A stretch of DNA of 31,040 bases from Ruminococcaceae bacterium UBA2857 (GTDB lineage: Bacteria > Bacillota > Clostridia > Oscillospirales > Acutalibacteraceae): contig DEFH01000054.1 of assembly GCA_002350705.1 (NCBI GenBank), positions 50,218-81,257 of the forward strand, written 5' to 3'. Below the pieces are notes generated by a model. The model saw only the letters and a program-made list of their open reading frames with translations, ran no database searches and had not been told where the DNA came from. Made by a program: the position numbers and the translations under genes. This document shows, one piece after another, positions 15,089 through 22,902 of the stretch. The first letter of the stretch is position 1, and each line of letters starts with the position of its first letter.

Positions 15089-16018
15089 ATGCAGCACGAA
15101 GAATTTATGAGCCTTAAGGAAACAGGTCAAAAAGGAAATTTTTTACTGCCTTTCACTGTTTGCAAAACCGTACTCCCCGACTTCTATACTACCTTCCCCA
15201 TGCACTGGCACAATGAAATGGAAATCGTCTATGTAGAAGAGGGCGAATTTGAAGAATGTATTGATTTCGAGTACTACCATATCACCAAAGGAGATATTAT
15301 ACTCGTCAATCCGTGCGTTCTCCATTCTTTCAGGCAGTACAAGGATGAAAAAGCCTGTTTCAGAACAATTATGTTTGACTTCTGTATGCTCACGGGCAAT
15401 ACGGCTGATGCAAGCTCTATCAAATACTTCAATCCTTTTATGGACGGAAGCTATATCTCTCCGCAAATCATTTCACCCGGACAAAATCACTATTCCGAGC
15501 TTGCAGAATGTGTCAGATCTCTTTTGGACACCTATATGGAAAAGGAAAGCTTCTTTGAAATCAAAATCAAAGCCGAGCTCTACAAACTGTTCTACATCCT
15601 ATTCAGAAACTTCTTTAAAGCGGAAAGCGGAAACAACAGTATCAAAGACAGCACTACCTGCAATATCAAAATTATTCTTGACTACATCAGCGAAAACTAT
15701 ATGAGACCGATTACCATTGACGAGCTGGCAGACAGTGTCAATCTCAGCAAACACTATTTCATGCGGTTCTTTAAAAAGTACATGGGCATGACCTGCATTG
15801 AGTATATCAATGACTATCGTCTGAATATTGCCACCAATCTCCTGCTGACTACCAGAATGCAAATTACGGAAGTTGCCGCCAGTATCGGTATTGCCAATCT
15901 CTCTTATTTCAACCGTATTTTTAAGAAAAAATACAATATGACTCCCAAAGAATACCGTTTTAATGCAGACCGGACAGAACACAGTTTCAAGGAAACCCAT
16001 TATCCTGCCAACAGCTGA
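15089..16018 (+). CDS. AraC-family transcriptional regulator with cupin sensor domain
   Basis: The 309-aa protein has an N-terminal cupin-like AraC ligand domain (MHWHNEMEIVYVEEGEFEE near 37-55, then KGDIILVNPCVLHSF). The C-terminal AraC/XylS DNA-binding domain, at about 197-293, has two helix-turn-helix motifs, TIDELADSVNLSKHYFMRFF and ITEVAASIGIANLSYFNRIF, ending in the signature YNMTPKEYR. Proteins of this design usually activate carbohydrate-use genes. No transporter lies beside it to suggest the sugar; a GH13 enzyme is about 2.4 kb away on the same strand but is separately transcribed. The start at 15089 follows AAAGGGG. The long leader and the own promoter suggest control of its own expression. 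Confidence 0.92.
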   Translation: MQHEEFMSLKETGQKGNFLLPFTVCKTVLPDFYTTFPMHWHNEMEIVYVEEGEFEECIDFEYYHITKGDIILVNPCVLHSFRQYKDEKACFRTIMFDFCMLTGNTADASSIKYFNPFMDGSYISPQIISPGQNHYSELAECVRSLLDTYMEKESFFEIKIKAELYKLFYILFRNFFKAESGNNSIKDSTTCNIKIILDYISENYMRPITIDELADSVNLSKHYFMRFFKKYMGMTCIEYINDYRLNIATNLLLTTRMQITEVAASIGIANLSYFNRIFKKKYNMTPKEYRFNADRTEHSFKETHYPANS

Positions 16019-16062
16019 TTCTGCTGACCGTTTTTTCTTCTTACTATACTGTTTCTGAATTC

Positions 16063-16106
16063 AAAACGGCTCCGACAGTCTGAAAAGACTGCCGGAGCCG
16101 TTTTTT
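16063..16106 (+). terminator. Terminator of the AraC-family gene (also usable by folT)
   Basis: A long stem (AAAACGGCTCCG-A-CAGTCT / AGACTG-C-CGGAGCCGTTTT, a single mismatch) is closed by a GAAA tetraloop and followed by six T. It is very stable. The A-run on the left also gives a short T-run for the converging folT transcript. Confidence 0.9.
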
Positions 16107-16149
16107 GTTGGGGAGTATTCAGGGGTTTATTTATATCAACGAAAAGTTG

Positions 16150-16722
16150 TCAGCTTTCCATGATACGCTTTTTGTACGGTATTCTGTCCAATGCCCTAAA
16201 CAACAGCGGAATCACTGCTATCTGCACCACACTCATCACCAGAGCCTGCGGTACTCTCATTCCTACTTTTGTCCAGTAAAGCTCCCGGAACATCGTATTT
16301 TCCGTACTGCTCAGAAATGTCAGCCACACAGTCGTTACAAACAGACTGATGATGCACTGCGTTGTCACAACTGCTGTCACAATACGAAACATATTTGTTT
16401 TTTTATACAGCACTATACCGTATACCGCACCAATCAAGGCATACGTTGCTGTTATCTGCGGAAGCCATGCTCCCACCGGATGTATCAGCCAGCTTACAAT
16501 ATCTCCGAAACCTGCCACTGCCGCTCCGCCTATCCATCCATAAAACCGAGCCGCTGTCACTACCGCTATAAATGACAATGTCAATTTGATGGTATCACTA
16601 TGAAATACCTCAAACATTCCCAATATCACCTGTGCCGCCATCAGCAACGCTATCATTGCGGTTGTCTGTGTGGCCGCTTTAACATTCATTCTGCCTTTCG
16701 GGGACCCTTCACTTTTTACCAT
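16150..16722 (-). CDS. folT: Folate ECF-transporter substrate-binding component FolT
   Basis: This 190-aa integral membrane protein has about six hydrophobic segments. It carries features of folate-family ECF S-components: the stretch HSDTIKLTLSFIAVV, the glycine-rich GGAAVAGFGDIVSWLIHPVG, then FLLYKK-type (here GIVLYKKTNMFR) and a TVWLTFLS segment. The S-component captures folate and works with a shared energising module (EcfA, EcfA', EcfT) encoded elsewhere. The assignment is strengthened by the tetrahydrofolate riboswitch upstream, which represses folate uptake genes when tetrahydrofolate is plentiful. The start is ATG at 16722 behind GGGAGG. Confidence 0.9.
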   Translation of the reverse strand: MVKSEGSPKGRMNVKAATQTTAMIALLMAAQVILGMFEVFHSDTIKLTLSFIAVVTAARFYGWIGGAAVAGFGDIVSWLIHPVGAWLPQITATYALIGAVYGIVLYKKTNMFRIVTAVVTTQCIISLFVTTVWLTFLSSTENTMFRELYWTKVGMRVPQALVMSVVQIAVIPLLFRALDRIPYKKRIMES

Positions 16723-16797
16723 AAAAAAATTCCTCCCTATTATCGCAGAAATCCCTGAAACAATAAGAAGGACATATCCTCTTCATATCATTTTGCA

Positions 16798-16894
16798 ACA
16801 GCGGGATGCAATCCGTATGCCGCAAGATTCCTCTTTTCGTCCATGTGACAACTCCCCGTTCACACGGCACTTAACGCATACCGATTTACTCTGC
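16798..16894 (-). ncRNA. Tetrahydrofolate (THF) riboswitch upstream of folT
   Basis: The minus strand contains the THF riboswitch pattern: GAGTA near the 5' end, the TGCGTTAAGTG core, and GGATTGCATCC near the 3' end. Helices are visible: AATCGGTATGC (16876-16886) pairs with GCATACGGATT (16810-16820), and CCGTGTGA pairs with TCACATGG. The position directly before folT is the classic context. No intrinsic terminator follows. A short GAAGAGGA/TCCTTCTT hairpin lies between the aptamer and the GGGAGG ribosome site, which suggests control of translation, as an inference. Confidence 0.92.
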
Positions 16895-16901
16895 ATTAAA
16901 C

Positions 16902-16930
16902 ACTATACTACTATCTTATTTTTTTGTCAA
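16902..16930 (-). promoter_or_regulatory. Promoter of the THF riboswitch-folT transcript
   Basis: On the minus strand TTGACA (16925-16930), a 17-bp spacer and TATAGT (16902-16907). Transcription would start near 16894, exactly at the first helix of the riboswitch. Confidence 0.8.
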
Positions 16931-17012
16931 GACCTGATATGAAATTTTTAAATAAAAATTCCACAAAAAAATTGTGCACCTGTACAAAGTTTTGTAAAAC
17001 CCAAAAATGTTC

Positions 17013-17040
17013 TTGACTTTTACTCCCGATGTTCTATACT
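17013..17040 (+). promoter_or_regulatory. Promoter of the cystatin-like secreted protein gene
   Basis: TTGACT (17013-17018), a 16-bp spacer and TATACT (17035-17040). Upstream at 16963-16995 is a run of alternating ACAA and TTGT half-sites, including the imperfect palindrome TTGTGCACCTGTACAA. Confidence 0.65.
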
Positions 17041-17078
17041 CATAATTATCCATCAAAAGAAAAGAACGGAGGATTTTT

Positions 17079-18353
17079 ATGAAATCAAAATTATTGGCTG
17101 TACTGCTTTCCGCAGCTGTCATGCTGCCGGCTGTATCCTGTGCAGGTCTTGCTGTCTCTGCCGAAAGTGCCCTGAATTCGTCATGGTCTGTCAGCGTTGC
17201 TCAAACAGAAAACACCCTGCCTTCCGATATACAAAGAGCCTTTGATGAAGCTATGCAGAGCTATAACGGACAAAAACTCGTTCCCCTTGCCTATTATGGC
17301 TTACAGGTCGTTGCAGGTTATAATTATGACCTGCTTTGCCGTGAAGATGCCGCTGACGGCACAAGTTCCCTCAAACTGGTGACGATCTATGATCCCAATG
17401 CACCGGGCATGAATGGCCACCGGAAAGCTCAGATCGCTTCGGTTGAAGATTTCAACATAGCCGACTACGCCTGTAACCACGCTTACCAGCTGTCCCCTGC
17501 ACCCGTCTGCGGAGGAACGGAAGTTCCGGAAGATTTAAGTACCTGTGACCTGCCCGATGATGTTCAGGCAGTTTATGACAGATATTTCAATATGATCGAC
17601 GGTATGGGCTGTCAGCCTCTGGCCTACCTCGGCAAACAGCAGACCGACAACGGAACAGATTATGCTTTATTGTGCTGTACCTATGCGGTTGTTCCCGAAC
17701 CCGACAGGTTTATTGATGTTCTCGTTCTCCACGATGACGGAAATCGTGTATCTATCAGCAGCAGCTATTCTCTTCTCGGCACAAGGACAAGATATATTAC
17801 CGAACTTACCAATTATTCCTCTATCTCCTCACAAATCATTTCACTGGGAAACTCCCTGACCGTCTATGCCTATGCCGAAGGCGGTACCTATGATTATACC
17901 TATGCGGTTCTCTACAAGAAAAAATCCGACAAAAAATGGACCGTCAGACAAAATTACAGCACCAATGACATCATCACTGTCAAGCCTGCCAAAGCAACCG
18001 ACTATGAAGTATGTGTGAAAGTAAAGGACAGTAACGGAACTATCGTCAAGCTATTCTTTGACGTGACCGTCAGACCCAGACTTACCAATACTTCCACGAT
18101 CTCGGCAACTACCATCAAAAAAGGAAACACTGTCACCGTGAACGGCTCTGCAACAGGCGGTTCGGGCTATTATGACTATGCTGTTCTGTACAAGAAAAAA
18201 AGTGAATCCAAATGGACCGTCAGACAGGGCTACAAAGAAAATGATCAGATTCTTGTCAGACCGTATGCCGCCACCGATTATGATATTTGTATTAAAGTCA
18301 GGGACTTTGACACGATTTCCAAAAAATATTTTTCTGTAACTGTCAAGCCGTGA
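17079..18353 (+). CDS. Secreted protein: two cystatin-like repeats plus two tyrosine-rich Ig-like repeats
   Basis: The 424-aa protein begins with a signal peptide (MKSKLLAVLLSAAVMLPAVS, probable cleavage after AVSA at about 28). Residues about 46-140 and 156-232 form two related units, each with a helix (PSDIQRAFDEAM; PDDVQAVYDRYF), then AYYGLQVVAGYNYDLLC or AYLGKQQTDNGTDYALLC, then beta strands. QVVAG followed by xNY is the hallmark inhibitory loop of cystatins (QxVxG), and the helix-then-loop order also fits a cystatin fold; the second copy has lost it. Residues about 246-333 and 337-424 are two strongly similar Ig-like repeats (YAVLYKKKS..KWTVRQ.Y). Secretion is clear; protease inhibition is only suggested. 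RBS ACGGAGGA. Confidence 0.75.
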   Translation: MKSKLLAVLLSAAVMLPAVSCAGLAVSAESALNSSWSVSVAQTENTLPSDIQRAFDEAMQSYNGQKLVPLAYYGLQVVAGYNYDLLCREDAADGTSSLKLVTIYDPNAPGMNGHRKAQIASVEDFNIADYACNHAYQLSPAPVCGGTEVPEDLSTCDLPDDVQAVYDRYFNMIDGMGCQPLAYLGKQQTDNGTDYALLCCTYAVVPEPDRFIDVLVLHDDGNRVSISSSYSLLGTRTRYITELTNYSSISSQIISLGNSLTVYAYAEGGTYDYTYAVLYKKKSDKKWTVRQNYSTNDIITVKPAKATDYEVCVKVKDSNGTIVKLFFDVTVRPRLTNTSTISATTIKKGNTVTVNGSATGGSGYYDYAVLYKKKSESKWTVRQGYKENDQILVRPYAATDYDICIKVRDFDTISKKYFSVTVKP

Positions 18354-18359
18354 TCCTTT

Positions 18360-18391
18360 CTCCGCAGAATCGTTTCTGCGGAGATTTTTTT
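18360..18391 (+). terminator. Terminator of the cystatin-like protein gene
   Basis: A 10-bp perfect stem (CTCCGCAGAA / TTCTGCGGAG) with a TCGT loop, followed by seven T. Confidence 0.92.
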
Positions 18392-18392
18392 G

Positions 18393-18421
18393 TTGCAAAC
18401 ACTCGGAAAATATAGTATAAT
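18393..18421 (+). promoter_or_regulatory. Promoter of the GH13 gene
   Basis: TTGCAA (18393-18398), a 17-bp spacer and TATAAT (18416-18421), starting one base after the preceding T-tract and about 34 bp upstream of the start codon. Confidence 0.75.
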
Positions 18422-18454
18422 GAATAAAATATTCTCAATAACGGAGGTTTATTT

Positions 18455-20008
18455 ATGCCAAATTGGTTAAAAGATGCGGTTTTTTATGAAATCTATCCCC
18501 AGACATTCTGCGACAGCAACGGGGACGGTATCGGTGACATCAAGGGGATTGCCTCAAAACTGGACTATGTAAAAAGTCTCGGCTGCAATGCTGTCTGGCT
18601 CAATCCGGTTTATGATTCCCCTTTCATGGATGCCGGCTATGATGTCAGAAATTACTATCAGGTTGCCGAAAGATACGGTACCAATGAAGACCTGAAACAG
18701 CTTTTCAAAAAAGCTCATGAAATGGGTATCAGAATTTTGCTCGACCTTGTACCCGGACACACTTCCGATCAGAACGAATGGTTCAAAAACAGTAAAAAGG
18801 CTGAAAAAAATGAATTCACCAACCGCTATATCTGGACGGACAGTGTATGGGAGGCTCCCCCGCAGTATCGTCTTTTGTGCGGCATTACCGACAGAGACGG
18901 CAACTATCTTGTGAATTATTTCAGTTCTCAGCCTGCACTCAACTATGGCTTCAACAATATTACCCATCCTGCATGGCAGTTACCTCCTTCACATCCCGAC
19001 TGTCAGGCTACCGTTGCGGCTCTGAAAGACATTATGCGTTTCTGGCTGGATATGGGCTGTGACGGTTTCCGTGTCGATATGGCGGATTCCCTCGTCAAAA
19101 ACGAGGACGGTGAAAAACCCGAAACCTGCAAGGTCTGGAAAAACGTCAGGGCTATGCTTGACAAGGATTATCCCGATGCCGCTATCATCTCCGAATGGTG
19201 CAATCCAAAAGTTGCCGTCGGTGCCGGTTTCCACAGTGATTTCTATCTTGACCATGACAACAACGGCTACAGAATCCTTTTCCGTGACAAGGACAGGGAA
19301 ACCGGTGAATGTACTGCTGTATTCTCCAAAAACGGCAAGGGCGACATCACAAAATTCCTTGATGAATATCTGGATGACCTCAAAGGCACTAAAAACAAAG
19401 GCTATATCAGCTTTATCACCTGCAATCATGATACCCCCAGAATGACAAGACTGTTTTCACCTCTTGAGGCAAAAATCGCTTATTCCTTTGTCTTTTTGAT
19501 GCCCGGTGTGCCGTTCCTGTACTACGGTGACGAAATCGGCATGAAATATACGGAAGGTCTGAACAGCAAAGAGGGCGGCTACAGCCGTACCGGTACAAGA
19601 ACTCCCATGCAGTGGGACAACAGCGTCAATCACGGCTTTTCCTCTGCTCCTGCCGAAAAACTCTATCTGCCTGTCGATACCTCGCCCGATGCCGTGACGG
19701 TTGCATCACAGCTCAATGATCCCGATTCTATTCTCAATACACTCAAAAAAGTCATTGCCATCCGTCACGCTAACGAGGATTTACAGTCGGACGGTTCTTT
19801 TGAAGTCGTTTATGCGGAGAAAAACAAATATCCGTTTATTTTCAAAAGAGGAAAATTCCTGATCGCTGTCAATCCCACCGCCAAAAAACAGACTGCTCCG
19901 TTTGCCTTTGACGGAACCCCTGTATTTGCCATCGGTGAGGCTTGCGTTGAAAACAAAAAAATCATCATGCAGCCACAGTCTTTACAGCTCATTCAAATCG
20001 AAGAATAA
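18455..20008 (+). CDS. Intracellular GH13 alpha-glucan/alpha-glucoside hydrolase
   Basis: The 517-aa alpha-amylase-family enzyme has no signal peptide, so it acts in the cytoplasm. GH13 regions are visible: DLVPGHTS (His102), GFRVDMAD with nucleophile Asp208, IISEWC with acid/base Glu247, and TCNHDTPR with Asp326. The N-terminus WLKDAVFYEIYPQTFCDSNG and the SNGDGIGDIKGI segment resemble the oligo-1,6-glucosidase, alpha-glucosidase and trehalose-synthase type of GH13, which act on short sugars. Exact specificity cannot be set from sequence alone; amylase-like activity on imported maltodextrin is also possible. It is monocistronic, with its own promoter and terminator and RBS CGGAGGT. The GH13 barrel is followed by a short beta C-domain. 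Confidence 0.9.
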   Translation: MPNWLKDAVFYEIYPQTFCDSNGDGIGDIKGIASKLDYVKSLGCNAVWLNPVYDSPFMDAGYDVRNYYQVAERYGTNEDLKQLFKKAHEMGIRILLDLVPGHTSDQNEWFKNSKKAEKNEFTNRYIWTDSVWEAPPQYRLLCGITDRDGNYLVNYFSSQPALNYGFNNITHPAWQLPPSHPDCQATVAALKDIMRFWLDMGCDGFRVDMADSLVKNEDGEKPETCKVWKNVRAMLDKDYPDAAIISEWCNPKVAVGAGFHSDFYLDHDNNGYRILFRDKDRETGECTAVFSKNGKGDITKFLDEYLDDLKGTKNKGYISFITCNHDTPRMTRLFSPLEAKIAYSFVFLMPGVPFLYYGDEIGMKYTEGLNSKEGGYSRTGTRTPMQWDNSVNHGFSSAPAEKLYLPVDTSPDAVTVASQLNDPDSILNTLKKVIAIRHANEDLQSDGSFEVVYAEKNKYPFIFKRGKFLIAVNPTAKKQTAPFAFDGTPVFAIGEACVENKKIIMQPQSLQLIQIEE

Positions 20009-20013
20009 AAATG

Positions 20014-20051
20014 CAAAGTATTTCGATTTTTTATCGAAATACTTTGTTTTT
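20014..20051 (+). terminator. Terminator of the GH13 gene
   Basis: A 14-bp perfect stem (CAAAGTATTTCGAT / ATCGAAATACTTTG), 5-T loop, followed by TTTT. Confidence 0.9.
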
Positions 20052-20063
20052 GCAAATAAAATC

Positions 20064-20090
20064 AAAATAATTCTATTCAAGAATTATTTT
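20064..20090. repeat. 27-bp perfect inverted repeat upstream of the CNNM/CorC gene
   Basis: AAAATAATTCT and AGAATTATTTT are exact complements separated by ATTCA. The right arm covers the -35 position (near 20083-20088) for the TATAAT at 20106-20111. It could be an operator or a second weak terminator ending in TTTT. Confidence 0.6.
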
Positions 20091-20148
20091 GGCAGAATAT
20101 CTTCCTATAATAGAGTCTGTGAATTGAAAATAAATGGAGTGATATATT

Positions 20149-21417
20149 TTGGATCCTTGGCTCACAGCCGGAATCATTATTTTACTGGTGATGTGCTCGG
20201 CATTTTTCTCGTCTACCGAAACAGCGTATTCTTCGGCAAGCAAAGTCAGGCTCAAAAACTATGCCGACAACGGCAACAAAAAAGCAAAAAAAGCATATTG
20301 GATTGCTGAAAATTATGATAAAGCTCTGGCTACTCTATTGGTAGGAAATAATATTGTCAATATTGCCGCCTCTGCATTGGCAACGATTTTATTTGTGTCG
20401 TTCTTGGGAGAGGCTAACGGCACACTGGCGAGTACAGTTGTCCTCACGGTTGTTGTACTGATTTTCGGAGAAGTCCTTCCCAAAAACATTGCTATGGAAA
20501 ACAGTGAAGCCATGTGTATGAATTCGGCAGGAATTCTGTATATACTGATGTTTCTGCTGACTCCCATCACATTTATCCTGCTGAAACTTAACACCGCCAT
20601 CAAAAAAGTTGCCAGCCATGACAAAGAAAAAGAACCTACCGTGACGGAAGACGAACTCAAATACATTGTCGAAAGTATTGAAGAACAGGGCGTTCTTGAA
20701 GAACAGGAAAGCGATCTGGTTCAATCCGCTCTTGAATTTGACGAAAAAACCGCCTATGATATTCTGACTCCGAGAGTAGACATGACTGCCATTGATATTG
20801 ATGATGATCCCGCACAAATCAAGGAACTTATTCTTACAGAAAGATATTCGAGGATTCCTGTCTACAAGGAAAAAATAGACAATATCATCGGTATTCTTCA
20901 TACAAGGGATTATCTCGAACAGCTTCTGAAACAAGAATATCCCGATCTGAATCAGCTTATACAGCCTGCCTATTTCATTTACCGTTCCAAAAAACTCTCG
21001 GAACTGCTGGCAGATTTCAAATACAAACGTCTGCATATTGCCGTAGTAACGGATGACTATGGCGGCACCCTCGGCATTGTCACAATGGAAGACCTTTTGG
21101 AACAGCTTGTCGGTGACATCTGGGACGAAGATGAAGAAGTCGAAAACAAATATAAAAAACTTTCCGAAAATCACTATGAGATTGTCGGAGATATGAATAT
21201 CAGTGAATTGCTTGATTTAATCGACAAAGATTCCAAATACATAGAAACGGACAGCAAATCTGTGGGCGGATGGGTGATCGAACAGATTGGAGACATTCCC
21301 AAAAAAGATGACAAATTCACTTACAGAGAACTGACTATCACTGTAGATGATGTGGAAGACCAGCGTGTCAATACCGTTACCCTGGTATATACTCCCTCAG
21401 AAACCGATAACGACTGA
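20149..21417 (+). CDS. CNNM/CorC-type (hemolysin family) membrane protein with CBS domains
   Basis: The 422-aa protein has an N-terminal DUF21/CNNM membrane domain (about 1-150, three to four transmembrane segments) with FFSSTETAYSSASKVRL at 19-35 and FGEVLPKN near 105. A CBS-domain pair at about 205-325 begins at ILTPRVDM and includes YSRIPVYKEKIDNIIGIL and DDYGGTLGIVTMEDLLE. The CorC_HlyC domain (about 340-420) ends in a beta-rich segment. Family members export or regulate magnesium and other divalent ions; older annotations call them hemolysins without good basis. The start is TTG at 20149, with GGAG 9 nt upstream. The gene is monocistronic. Confidence 0.92.
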   Translation: MDPWLTAGIIILLVMCSAFFSSTETAYSSASKVRLKNYADNGNKKAKKAYWIAENYDKALATLLVGNNIVNIAASALATILFVSFLGEANGTLASTVVLTVVVLIFGEVLPKNIAMENSEAMCMNSAGILYILMFLLTPITFILLKLNTAIKKVASHDKEKEPTVTEDELKYIVESIEEQGVLEEQESDLVQSALEFDEKTAYDILTPRVDMTAIDIDDDPAQIKELILTERYSRIPVYKEKIDNIIGILHTRDYLEQLLKQEYPDLNQLIQPAYFIYRSKKLSELLADFKYKRLHIAVVTDDYGGTLGIVTMEDLLEQLVGDIWDEDEEVENKYKKLSENHYEIVGDMNISELLDLIDKDSKYIETDSKSVGGWVIEQIGDIPKKDDKFTYRELTITVDDVEDQRVNTVTLVYTPSETDND

Positions 21418-21422
21418 ACAAC

Positions 21423-21458
21423 AAAACCGACTGACACCATTTTGTCAGCCGGTTTTTT
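21423..21458 (+). terminator. Terminator of the CNNM/CorC gene
   Basis: A stem AAAACCG-A-CTGACA / TGTCAG-C-CGGTTTT with one mismatch and a 6-nt loop, followed by TTTTTT. It also stands 9 bp past the converging rnfB stop, but its minus-strand T-tract is weaker. Confidence 0.85.
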
Positions 21459-21466
21459 GCAAACAA

Positions 21467-22297
21467 TTATTTTTGTATACGGTGTATACCGCTTAAATCC
21501 GAAATCTTGATACAGCCTGTGGTACAGTTTTTCGCACATATGCCGAAATCTTCACAGTCCTTGCACTTGCTGTAATCAATCACCGCAACATTATCGACAA
21601 CCTGAATCGCTCCTGCCTTGCAGACACGCTCACACTTTTTACAGCCGATACAACCGTTGCTGCATACTTTTCTGGTAACAGCACCTTTGTCTTTGTTGCT
21701 GCACGTTACGACTACTTTTTCCACATCCGCCACCAGTGAAATCAGATGATTCGGACAGGTCTTTGCACAGATGCCGCAGCCGATACATTCTTTGGGATTG
21801 ACACGGGCTATCCCGTTACGAATATAAATTGCCTCCTGCGGACAGGCTTTCGCACAGTCTCCCAGACCGATACAGCCGTATGTACAGCTGCCCTTTCCGC
21901 CATACATCAATTTAGCTGCCGCACAGCTTTCAATGCCTTTGTAAATATATTTGTCCTGCGTTTTGGTACAGTCGCCTGCACAGTGTACAACGGCCACTTG
22001 TTCCACAACGTCTTCAAATTCCACTCCCAACACGTCACTCAGTTGTCTTGCCACTCCGTCCGCACCCGGCACACACAGATTCGTCGGTGTATCAGGATTT
22101 TCGCACAATGCCTTTGCATAACCGTCACATCCTGCAAAGCCGCACGCTCCGCAGTTTGCTCCCGGAAGACACTCTCTGACCGCAGGAAATTTTTCGTCCT
22201 CTTTCACTGCCATCAGCTTGGATGCCACCACAAGCACTGCCGCACATATGATTCCTATGATGACCACAGGAATAACGGCTGTCAGTATCTCTGTCAT
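21467..22297 (-). CDS. rnfB: Rnf complex iron-sulfur subunit RnfB
   Basis: The 276-aa protein has one N-terminal transmembrane anchor (about 5-26). Next is the RnfB-type cluster site CGACGFAGC (49-57), and then several ferredoxin-like cysteine sets at about 138-152 (CTYGCIGLGDCAKACP), 171-181 (CIGCGICAKTC), 212-226 and 245-262. RnfB is the cytoplasmic entry point where reduced ferredoxin passes electrons into the complex. It is the last gene of rnfCDGEAB, 14 bp after rnfA. The extra C-terminal Cys-rich segment is seen in Bacillota RnfB proteins. Confidence 0.95.
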   Translation of the reverse strand: MTEILTAVIPVVIIGIICAAVLVVASKLMAVKEDEKFPAVRECLPGANCGACGFAGCDGYAKALCENPDTPTNLCVPGADGVARQLSDVLGVEFEDVVEQVAVVHCAGDCTKTQDKYIYKGIESCAAAKLMYGGKGSCTYGCIGLGDCAKACPQEAIYIRNGIARVNPKECIGCGICAKTCPNHLISLVADVEKVVVTCSNKDKGAVTRKVCSNGCIGCKKCERVCKAGAIQVVDNVAVIDYSKCKDCEDFGICAKNCTTGCIKISDLSGIHRIQK

Positions 22298-22311
22298 CTT
22301 TCGTTCCTCCC

Positions 22312-22902
22312 TTATGAAAACAGGTTTTCAATGACTCCGCCAAAGCCCATAAAGGACAGTGATGTAATCGCCGCTGCAATCAGCGTGATGGGCAGTCCCT
22401 GAAAACTCTTGGGAATGTCGCTTCCCTCAATCGTGGAGCGTACTCCCGAAAACATCACCATCGCAAGGAAAAAGCCCAGACCGCTTCCCAGTGAATTGAC
22501 CATTGCCTCTGCAAAAGTATAGCCCTCGTCTATGTTCAGAATGGTGACACCCAGCACTGCACAGTTTGTCGTTATCAACGGCAGATAGACGCCCAGCGAC
22601 TGATGCAGTGACGGAATATATCTTTTCAGTACGATTTCCACCAACTGTACCAGTGCCGCTATGACCAGAATAAACACGATCGTCTGCAAATAACCTAAAC
22701 CATTCGGATCAAGCAGATATTTCTGTATCGGAAAAGTAACCGCTGTTGCCATCAGCATGACAAAAATTACCGCCAGACTCATGCCTGTTGCAGAATCCAG
22801 CTTTTTGGATACGCCCAGAAACGGACAGATTCCCAAAAATCTTGACAATACATAGTTATTGATGAAAACTGCCGAAAGCAGTATGATAATGAATTTAGTC
22901 AT
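22312..22902 (-). CDS. rnfA: Rnf complex membrane subunit RnfA
   Basis: The 196-aa protein has six transmembrane segments and RnfA hallmarks: INNYVLSRFLGICPFLGVSK near the N-terminus and SLGVYLPLITTNCAVLG in the middle. It is paralogous to RnfE. In known complexes RnfA and RnfE are inverted-topology partners that share a membrane [2Fe-2S] centre held by such Cys residues (Cys26 and Cys113 here) and take part in ion translocation. Its start overlaps the end of rnfE by 8 bp. Confidence 0.95.
   Translation of the reverse strand: MTKFIIILLSAVFINNYVLSRFLGICPFLGVSKKLDSATGMSLAVIFVMLMATAVTFPIQKYLLDPNGLGYLQTIVFILVIAALVQLVEIVLKRYIPSLHQSLGVYLPLITTNCAVLGVTILNIDEGYTFAEAMVNSLGSGLGFFLAMVMFSGVRSTIEGSDIPKSFQGLPITLIAAAITSLSFMGFGGVIENLFS

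Noticed and set aside
14877..15110. A 77-codon frame in the leader of the AraC gene.
   Set aside because: It begins inside the predicted promoter -35, has no ribosome site and overlaps the araC-type start in another frame.
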